A stretch of 64,000 bases of DNA from Patiria miniata (Eukaryota > Echinodermata > Asteroidea > Valvatida > Asterinidae): assembly GCF_015706575.1 (NCBI RefSeq), contig NW_024037063.1, forward strand, positions 10,664,927-10,728,926. The letters are read 5' to 3'. The notes under the pieces were generated by a model. It ran no database searches. It was not told the DNA's origin and worked only from the letters and a program-made list of their open reading frames with translations. Below, piece by piece: positions 1 through 10,100 of the stretch. Position 1 is the stretch's first letter; the number at the start of each line of letters is the position of its first letter. The position numbers and the translations under genes are program-made.

Positions 1-271
1 CGCCAAAATTCTCCATTACCATACTTCTGTTGTTCGCAAGTTTTCTTTTTCATTAATTTGAGCAAAAATGTTCACCTCCAATTTACCACACGTGAACACC
101 AAGCACCGAAAACTAGCGTGATTGCTAAGCAGCGTCACAGCATTTACAGTTGAGAAGGCATACCGGTGAAGGCAGGGTTTGTATAGTAGGCTGGTTCTCG
201 TTACCCACATCATATTCTAGTCTGTGACAGGAGATGGGAACCAGTGTAGAAGTGTGACCTCTTAAATATAC
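1..271. other. Upstream intron or flank, nothing recognised
   Basis: No exon, repeat or conserved motif could be supported. It is probably intron of the GNL3 gene, because the coding part in the window starts inside the GTPase domain. Confidence 0.4.
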
Positions 272-709
272 ACAGGGTGAGTAAAAATAAAGGAAACCCT
301 AATGGCAGGACAATATTTTTAAATAAGTTCTGCATGTAACACTTTCAAAATCTAGGATATGAAAGCCCAATTCATAAGCTTTCTTTTAGTACAAGAATCA
401 TCCAAATCACTCATGTACTTTTCAAGTTACGGGATTTTAAACACAACCACGGTTTTAAAGTTCTGTCCACGGATCACAAAAAAGGTAAGTGTTCTTTCAG
501 CAAAACAAAAACAATTCTCATAATAAGGATGTATGTGAATTGAATCCTGTATCTTGAAAAGTACATGAGTGATTTGAATGATTCTTGTACTAAAAGAAAA
601 CTTACTAATTGGGCTTTCATATCCTAGATTTTGAAAGTGCTATATACAAAACTTCATTACAAAAATGGTCCTGCTATATGGGTTTCCCTTTTTTTTGGAC
701 TCACCCTGT
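272..709. mobile_element. Foldback MITE with ACAGGGTGAGT ends
   Basis: The ends are ACAGGGTGAGT at 272-282 and ACTCACCCTGT at 699-709. The arms are long inverted repeats: CTTTTAGTACAAGAATCATC near 384 pairs with its complement near 576-600, and AAGTACATGAGTGATTTGAA near 558 pairs with the segment near 398-420. Another copy of the family lies at about 11229-11551, and a relative with the same ends at 22836-23910. No coding capacity is seen. Confidence 0.75.
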
Positions 710-1056
710 ACATTATTATCACCTGTTGATCCTAACTATACCAGATCATGTTTAAAGACAATAATACAGCAATGTTGTGTAATTCATGCTGGAAACCAGT
801 TTAAGTGTGGTGCTGCCAGGTTGTATTCTACCATGTCACTAGGCCCAGCTAAGGCCCTAAAACACCTTGTTTATTATGTTTTTTGCTGATTAGCAGTGCA
901 AAATTCCTGTGATATCCTTAAACATTTCCGAACCTTGCCGAACCGAACTGAACCCCAAACTGGAGGGTTGACTTACAGCACAAGTAATGGCATGTTCAGC
1001 CGACTGGCACAAAATAACACCTCGTCTTTAATTCAGTTTTCCTTTTTTCTCCCCAG
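710..1056. other. Intron sequence, no feature
   Basis: Plain sequence between the foldback element and the first visible GNL3 exon. The last 40 bases are a pyrimidine-rich tract before the acceptor. Confidence 0.4.
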
Positions 1057-1168
1057 ATCTAAGCAAGAGGTGCAACTAGCCAAAAATATCAAGTTACTGG
1101 ATAGTCCGGGCGTTGTCATGGCTACAACAAACAGTGAGGTTACCATGGTGTTGCGCAACTGCATCAAG
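1057..1168 (+). CDS. GNL3: GNL3 exon with G3 motif
   Basis: The acceptor is ccccag ending at 1056 after a pyrimidine tract; the donor gtaaaa starts at 1169. The exon begins with the third base of a split codon and reads SKQEVQLAKNIKLLDSPGVV. DSPG is the G3 (DxxG) motif of the permuted GTPase. No P-loop exon is recognisable between 1 and 1056, so the previous exon is probably off the window. Confidence 0.85.
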
Positions 1169-4100
1169 GTAAAAATTGTATTCATTTAAATACATATAGT
1201 TCAAAACTGTTTATACCTTTACCTATATCGCACTGACAATCACAGCATAAATACCTTCCACGTATTTAGATACTTACAGTAGAATACCACTGCGACGTGC
1301 AGAGTCATACCAAACATTTTAAATACATAATGAATAGAAAGGTTTCACAAGCCAATGGATACGGTTAGCGCAGGACTTTGTGTGGTCTTGTGACCTTTTA
1401 TGCAACTTCCTATCTGCTACGCATGTACATTGGACGGATATGTCGCGCACTACGTGTCAGTGTGAAACGTGTAGTAAATTGTCGATTTTTACCCTCTTCT
1501 GTGTAAATTTATTTCAACATGTATGGTTTTCTTTAAATAGGCTGAATTGCTGAACATTTTGTGTGCTATTTGTCTGTGTTTCGTAGAAGGATTAGCCGCA
1601 CAAACTAGGCTTGCATTGGACATGTTGGAGACTATCGTTTTGGATTGCTGTGTTGTTCAGATGACTGTAAGCGTATGCGTACGCGTACATGATACGAAAT
1701 AACGCAACGGCCGATAACGGTTATGGATAACTAAATGTATGCGCACACGTATCTGTTCAGATGCGAAACTTCTCTAATGACCACTGCTGCTAAACAAACG
1801 CTTCACCCTGGCGCTCCAGAGTTGCACCAAATAAAATTATTCTAAAAATTTAAATTCCGTTCTGCCAAGGGTTTATATATGTATAACCTCTCTAATTATG
1901 ATTGAGTGTTTTTGATTTCAATCCTTTACAGATTGAGGCTCTCGATGATCCCATTTCTCCAGTTGAAGCAATCCTCAGAAGGTGCAACAAGCAACAGGTA
2001 TGAACAAATCTTTGAAGAATGTCTTCCGTATTTTTTGCAAGGATCTTCAGTATCTATTGGCGATTGTGGCATAAAGGTTAGAGTTGTGACTCAAGATCAG
2101 AGGTCAGGGGTTCACATCCTGGCCATATGTTTTGTCCTTGGGCAAGCCACTTCACCTCCACTTGCCTCTCTCCTTAACGAGTATAAATGGGTACCAGCAT
2201 TACCTGGGGAGTAATCTGCAACGGACTGGCATCCCATCCAGGGGAGTAGAAATATTCTCAGTCGTTTCATGCCACTGAAACCGGAGATAAACGCCGGCCT
2301 GATGAGCCATATTGGCCTGGAACAATATTTTTACTTTGCTTTAGTATCTGCCTTAAGGTAAGCTGCCATGAATACGAAAATAACAGCAGCAACCATCTGA
2401 TAAGCAACATGAGTGTTGCTTTAACCCTAACTCCCTAGGCCTTTTTGCTAGGATGTAGCCTCAATCCTGCAAAATCCTCCAATTGGCCTCATGGAAAAAT
2501 AGCATAGCCTCAATCCTGCAAATTCCTCCGTTATTTCTTGAATATGGTCCATGGAGGGTCGACCACTGCCTGAATCCTGCAAAATCCTCCGGCAATAACT
2601 GTCAGTAGGCTGAGGCAGAGGCAGTGACATCCTGGAGCAGTGCGGAGGATGTCAAGTATAATCATGGACTAAATTTATGCACGGCTGAGCATAAACAACA
2701 CAAGGTCCGGCCCAAGACCTTGACACAGTGCGTCCTCCGAAATCAGCAACGCACCTTTGACATGTACCCTCAATCCTGCAAATTCCTCCACTTTGCAAAA
2801 AGGATTTTGGAGGATTCAGGGCGGTTAGGGTTAATATGATGCTGTCATTGACTCACCCCATTATGAGGTCTGTACCGACCAGCTTTTTATCCTTCAGTTG
2901 TTCCATGTAGATGATATTGGCATGCCTGGCTGACTGCCAGAAATTACAGAAGGGTGTTGCAAATCTTAACCTTACATGTCAATGATGTCACAAAGTGTAA
3001 ATTTGACAGGTGACCATTGTATCCAATACGCGATGTAAAAATTCAATTTACTTAGAATCCTGATGATTATTTTCAATGCTTGCGCAGATCATGTTGCACT
3101 ACACGATTCCAGACTTCAACGACGTGAATGAATTCCTGTCCCTTCTGGCCAAACGGCAAGGGAAACTGAAGAAAGGCGGAGTGCCAGACGTGGGCAAGGC
3201 AGCTAGGGGGACGCTCATGGACTGGAATAGGTCAGTGAGAGTCCTGTAAGATTGAGTCAATCCTATAGGCTTGCGTGACTACATGTCAATCAGACACCTA
3301 ACCGGCTTTTAAACATCACGTTTATAACTGCTCTTTCACACTATTGGGCCATTCTTTGGTCATTGTGTGACATAAAATTGGGCTCGTCTGATTTTTTAAG
3401 CTTTACACTTTGTTAACTACTTCTGATATATTACTCTCACTGATTCATCAGGTTAGTACTTTTTACCCCCTACCTCAGAGTATGGTTTCTACTTTCACAA
3501 AATGGGTCGAACTTTTAGGAGGGGTCATCAAAGTTTGGTCACGTGTGTGACATCAGACGAAAAAATGTTATCGGGCCCATACTGGAAATTCATGATTTTT
3601 TCCAAAGTTCTAAGGACACACGCACCCACACTTATTTTGGAGTAAGACTAGTCCTCTGTGATTTACAGATTGCATAAACAATGTACACCCTCTGCTTTAG
3701 TTTTACTAAATGGGAACTGTTCTGTGGTCACGTGTGTGACATTTTGCTCGGTCACATGTGTGACATTTTGTTATTAAATTTATTCTAATTTATGCACGGA
3801 AAGACCAACTTATGAAACATCTTATGAAATTTGCATTTTTACTTACTTTCAGCACTTAAGTGAACAATAATCATTTGTATTTAATACATCACACAAAAAC
3901 TCCCCCCCCCTCAAAAAAATATTATTTTCAATTTCTGAAGAATCGCCCTATTGACCCTTTTTCATACCTTTTCAGTCAAAAGCATAAAAAATAAATGAGT
4001 TTACAAACTTGCAATTTTTTTTTTTTGTTCTACCATTTTACTTTGTGTTCTGAGCATTTCTGTAGTGCATGTGTTGTGTGCGGTTTATTCAGCACGGATC

Positions 4101-7100
4101 TCCTTATATAACACACACGCGGTTGTTGTCCACACTGTGCGGAGTGTACTACATGCACGTGGCTCGGAGTGCAGGATCTCGTGCCTGGTCTTAAACACTG
4201 CCATTTAAAAACAGTGTTTAAACGACAATTTAATTAATTTGTTTTATTTAATTCTTATTTTAACTGGGTGGCCCATTCAGTGTAGTCCACTGATCTCCCA
4301 TAGGGCCCAGTATTAAGAGAAGACAATGTGAAGAAATTACAGTTTTAGAGGTGGGAGGAAAACCCCAGAAGAATATTCTGAGAAAACCCAGGGAATCAGG
4401 TAGGGACTGAAAACCCAATCCGCATATTGGCCCAGGCAGGAATCGAACCTGTGTCACGGCAGTGGAAAGCCCGGTTCATACTTCACGCGAAAGCTAGTGC
4501 GAAGCGAAATTCATGTCGTCAACAATGGTGGACGCGCTTCGAATGTATTGTTAGACGTCACGAATTTCGCTTCGCTTTCGCTTTCGCGTGAAGTATGAAC
4601 CGGGCTGAAGGCGAGGAAAGTACCGCGACACCAACCCGACTCCTGACAGCTTCGCCAACCTGACTCCACTTAATTCAAAACAACCCACTCGGAAGGACTT
4701 GTGATCAATAGGAATGGGTAAACTGGTCCAGGTATTGAAATAAAAATTATTTTCTTTAATTTGTCATGGAATTGTTTGTTTTGACAGTGGACGGATATCA
4801 TTCTACACGCATCCCCCAGAGCAGCACAGTCTACCCGCCCACATTGATGCTAAGATCATATCTGAGATGGGGAGAGCGTTTGACATCGGGTCCCTGGAGC
4901 AGGATGACAAGCAGACATTGGGAGGTAGAGCATTTCCTTTCGCTGCTAGCAGTGTTGTCCTTTCACAATAGACCCCTCTCATAGACAGCCATCTTTGTAA
5001 GAAAATTACAACTGCCAGTTCAATGCCATCAGGTATGTGTGCACGCAGTGTGCAAAAGGTTCTAAACACGCGCTCATGTTGCATTAAAACTACCCATGCA
5101 TCAGAAATCTTTTCAAATTTGTTGCTACAGCGGTTTTCTTCCTCGAAACTATTTAACCTAGGCCGACATTCGTCTTTCACGGCAATGAGATATACGATAT
5201 ACAAAAATTAACGCATGCATTAATGAGACGACCCTCAGACCGATCTTAAGTTAAGACGAGTTCGGCCACGTTGCTCAGGAAGTTAGGGCGTGTTGAATGC
5301 CTTTTTAAGTTTGGTGAAATCAACCGTGGGAGAGTCGCGAGTTAAGACAAGTTAACCTTCCTAAGACGCATCTTAGCATTTTGTGAAATCAGCCCCAGGA
5401 CCTGCTGCATGGACCAAGACTTCCCCTTTAACTCTTTCAGTGCCCGCGACATTTCAAAAGTTTAACCCTAAAGTGCCCAACTTCGAGCTTTTTCTTTAAT
5501 TATTCAAAATTCTATTAAAAAAAAAGTAAATAAGTTGTAATCACCAAACTTGTTGTATCTTGCTCTCTGGTATTTTCTTGTTACCTTCAAAAGTCAATAT
5601 TAGTCATGCACCTAGTAATAAACCCTGAAACACTCTCCTGAACACAGGGGAATTCCGCACTTTTGCAGAATATACGTGTGTCGCGTCAGATACCCCTCCT
5701 CATACAAACTCTGTTCATTATCATAAATATTGTCATGATTGTCACTTTTAGCACGATCAGTATCATTTGTATCGGCATCCCAATTTTCGTCTTCTGACTC
5801 GCCATCCAGTTCTGAAATATCCATGGATTATTCTGAATCAGAAAAGTAATCCCTTACCCTGTCCAAATCGGCGAAAAAATACACTGATTTTCTCTGGAGA
5901 TAACACGCGAGCTCGGTTGATGGGCGCCACCATTTTGTCAACAAATCGAAACTCAGTGTGACTCCCTCTCACAAGAACTTGAATATAAAAATAAATACAG
6001 GTCGTACATGCATGAAAATGGTGCCATTAGAAAGAGCGAGAGCGCCCCCTTTTGATAACATGTTTACTCTACCTCGTACATGTACGAGGTTTGGCGATTT
6101 TCAGCACGAACATTACCTGGTACATGTACGAGGTTGGCGCTTTTGTACTAACAAATATACCTCGTACATGTATGAGGTTTGGCGATTTTCAGCACGAACA
6201 TTACCTCGTACATGTACGAGGTTGGCGCTTTTGTACTAACAAATATACCTCGTACGTGTACGAGGTTGGCGCTTTTGTACTAACAAATATACCTCGTACA
6301 TGTACGAGGTTTGGCGATTTTCAGCACGAACATTACCTCGCACATGTACGAGGTTGGCGCTTTTGTACTAACAAATATACCTCGTACATGTACGAGGTTG
6401 GCGCTTTTGTACTAACAAATATACCTCGTACATGAACGAGTTTGGCACTGAAAGAGTTAAAAGATTGAGTCAAGTGACAGAAGATTACGACATTTTATTT
6501 TGAATTTATCAGCTCAATTCTATTGTGGCCAGTGGCAATTCATCGGACACAATCCTCGTACATTACTGCACAGCACAACTTCTTTTCTTTGCTTTTTCCC
6601 CCCATTACCCTGGATAGTGTTACCACCAGTGCGACCCAGCAACACGATACTAGTGGAGTCTGCGGGACTGACAATGGGCGTGACCGATGAGGAGATGGGG
6701 AGCAGTACAGATATGGAGGCGGAGAAAGATGACAGCGACATTGATGATGAGGGAGATGATGATGACGATGACGAGAAGGCGGAGTTTCAGGAGGGGGAGG
6801 ACTGGGAAGACATGGAAGATGTTGAGGACAAGCAGACGGAAGACGCACAGGTGATGATAGTGATGTTTACGAAATCTTGGCTTTATCTACAGATTTGGCT
6901 CTTAATTTCATTGAGAAACCTTCATGGTTCAAACCTAGATGGAACTACTCTCTAAATTTAAGGATCCTGAACTAGAACTCGGACCAGTGTTGCGGTAGAG
7001 ATCCCAAAGTCATGGGCCTCAACAATTTTCTGAGGCCAGTACCAGACGTGAAGCCTAACCTGGAGATGAATCCTAGATTTTGACAACTTCCAACATTATC

Positions 7101-10100
7101 GGCTGCGTGCAGCAGAAGTAGAGGGCGCTCTGAAGTCTACTGAGGAGAGCATTAAAGGGTCCATTAAATGAATTTTTCTGAGGATTTTTATGACTAAAGT
7201 ACATTAAAAACAGCTTTCTTGCCATGTAATTATGACTTTCCCACCTCCTTTGTAGCAGTAAAAGGGAGAAATTTCAACATTTTAGTTTTTATGCTCATGA
7301 GCCAAAGCGCGATGTCATTCAAGGCAGAACAGTAGTGTCTCCATATCTTTGTGTACAAATATATATCAAACTTTTCTTCGTTTTCTTGGAGTAAGTTCCA
7401 CTTTTTACTTGTTTATCATTTTAACAACTTGTTTGGACAATAGTAGTGGCCAATATTTCTTCAAAATGTTCTTTGTGGGTACTTTTGAAGGACTAGTTTT
7501 TTGTACTGTTCATATATGCACTTTTGACAAGGAGAACCTTGTGTGATAAAAGCAAAATAGCGCCCTCTTGCATGTATTGAAGAAAGGATTTGCTAATAAT
7601 TGAAAAACTACCACTTTCTTGTCACTTCCACACAAAAAAAGAATTAAGATCTTGTATGTTTTGTTGCAACACATACAAATGTGCATGAAAACAAGATGAG
7701 CTGAATGTTTCCTTTAAGATTCATTCTTGGATTTGTTGACAAGAGCAATTATCTTCACAAGCCTCTTGATGCATTGCCACAGCAACCTGATGAGCCCTTA
7801 GGGAATCCCATATTTGAAGCTTCGCAAGGACCGAAGCTACCTAACAGAAACAGAACTTTGAATCAAAAGAAAATGACAAAAGCAAGCTATTGCATTGTAC
7901 CAAAGAATGTGACTTGAAATAACCAACTAGTGGAAAATTTAGGCAGTCACTGTACCAAAGTCATATAAAAGCCCAAGTCTTAAGGGACCGTGACCATTCA
8001 GCCCTGGTATGAAAAGGGCCCCCCGGTACCCCGTCCGGTCCAAAGCCAGTCCGGTCTTCAGCCCAGTCTCGTCTGGTACATGGTCCTGTCTGAGCAGAAA
8101 TTTTGAAGTCAGTCAGGCGCATCACTTTATTGCCCTTCAGAGAACGTCCAAAGCAGAACAATAGCAGACTTACCGGATTAAAGATACAATCCTTCCATTA
8201 CACCTTGGTAATTTATGGTCCCATTGTGCGCGAAACCACATGGCAGGGGTTTTGATCTGTGCCGACAAAAGTGTTCTATTGTTTGGCGCTGAGAGATTAA
8301 AACCACAAGCGGGTTTCTTCTGGGATATATTACATGTGTCAATACTTGCAAACAATAGACACCAGGGTAGAGGAGTTCCTGATTAGCAACTGGACCAGCT
8401 CCTGGGCTGGAAGCTGGGACGGTACAAGAGGACTTCTTGGGAGGGGATGAGCTTACCGGGGGGCCCTTTTTATACCGGGGCTGAATGGTCACAGGCCCTA
8501 ATGTTAAGAGCCCGTGCTTTTAAGTCTAACTGAACTTACTTTTTCCAGGGCCCAATTTTTTGGCTCTGCTTACAGTTAGCGAAAAAAATCCCTGCTTAAT
8601 GCATAGCTGCCAACTAGTACGATTTTTTCGTAATTATTACGAATTGTTTGTTAAATTACGAAAATACGATTTGCCACTAAAACATTACGAATTTCCCATT
8701 TTCTACCTAACGAAAAAAAAATACTTGTAAAGTATCGTTTTTGACCAAAAACTTCTGGTGAAATGTCGCGATAATGGATGGACTGGTGACAAGTCTATTA
8801 AGAATGCAGTCAAGCACCTGATAGACATCAATGCAGTGTGCGCAGTGGAGTACTTGAGGACCAGACTACAAATATTTTTCAATGGTGTGTCATTTGTGTG
8901 CATCTCGTGGATGTGTGGTTGTGTGTACTGTATGTGAGTACTTTTCAGTGACGATCGTGAGCACATTTGGTCGCTTATTGCCGGGATGAGACCCATCAGT
9001 GCGAGATTTTAATCATGGAATTTAATAAGAGTATGGTTGGAATAATTGCTAATAGAGTTTGAGTTTGTCACAACGTCCAGAAAAGATAAATCAGCATGCG
9101 TTTGCAAGGTATGTTGGCGGGATATTTCTATTGCATACGGTGGCCCTAAATCATTGTTGTGTAAAAACATGATACGAACTCGAAACTCCACATCGATAGC
9201 ATGCATCTTAAAAAAAATATGCGCACATGTTATTGTTGTTATTATTTATTTGACTTCAACAAACAAATACAGACATTAAAACAAAATTAATTTTAATTTT
9301 TTTTTTTTTTTTTTTTTTAAATTATCTTTTGGCCTACAGTACATTATTATTCACAACAAGAAGGGTATGCATATGTATGTGTACATGTAAACCATGTACC
9401 TGTACTCGATGTTGGTAAAGCTTTTGATAAAACGAGAAGTTGAAAATGACCGCGCGGGTTGATTACTAATTGGGATTTTGAAAAGTTGGCAGCTATGTTA
9501 ATGTAGCAAAAAATTCCGTGTTTATTATAAGCACATTTCATGCGTCAGCGAAGAATTTTGGCTTGTGCGCATGAGTACATCCCGTAACTAAGGATTCTGT
9601 GCTTACAGGGTTAGCACAGAATTTTTCTGCTTGCACGGTTAGCACAAAATTGTGATTGTAAGCACAAAATTCTGTGGTTAGCAGAGCAAGAAATTGGGCT
9701 CAGATCACACTAGAGTTTACAGAAGCCATTTCAAGCTTAACAGATGACAATTGCACTCTCAGCCATCCCCACCACGCCGTTGTTTTATTGGGAAAACAGT
9801 TTCAATGCTCTAGGTTCTAGGTTGGTTCGTCTCCTAAATACTCGTACTCCACGTAGGAGTTTATACAGGAGACCAGAAACATCGGGGCAAACCCCTTCTC
9901 TTTAGCGATAAGTGTCACTGGGTTCTTTTATGTGCATAGGATTACACAACACATGGGACCTACGGCTTTACGTCCCATCCGAAGGACGAAGCAATAATGG
10001 TTAAGTGCCTTGCTCAAGGGCACAACTGTCCACCCGGCGGGCTCGAACCCACGCCACTGTTGCCTCTGAAACACCAGGGCACGAGTCCGGTGTTCTTTAC

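Larger units (their letters stand above)
5428..6460. mobile_element. piggyBac-type element with hairpin minisatellite
   Basis: The ends are TTAACTCTTTCAGTGCC (5428-5444) and its exact complement (6444-6460), giving a TTAA target duplication and a 13-bp terminal repeat, which is the piggyBac hallmark. A short acidic ORF (5612-5824, minus) and a minisatellite (6071-6440) lie inside. No full transposase remains. Confidence 0.75.
8548..9701. mobile_element. TIR element hosting a second element
   Basis: The left end GGGCCCAATTTTTTGGCTCT (8548) matches, with few differences, the complement of the right end near 9681-9701 (GAGCCCAATTTCTTGCTCTG). Subterminal repeats GGTTAGCACA cluster at 9608-9680. 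A second element sits inside it at 8602-9497. Confidence 0.55.

Noticed and set aside
5958..6435. ORFs of 93 and 127 residues
   Set aside because: They are products of the 44-bp minisatellite, which cycles through reading frames.
6071..6440. CRISPR array
   Set aside because: Repeats are palindromic and evenly spaced, but spacers are of only two kinds and the genome is eukaryotic.
6500..6629. Upstream extension of the acidic GNL3 exon
   Set aside because: The continuous ORF begins here, but the conserved segment starts at VRPSNTILV and an acceptor at 6629 fits the frame from the previous exon.
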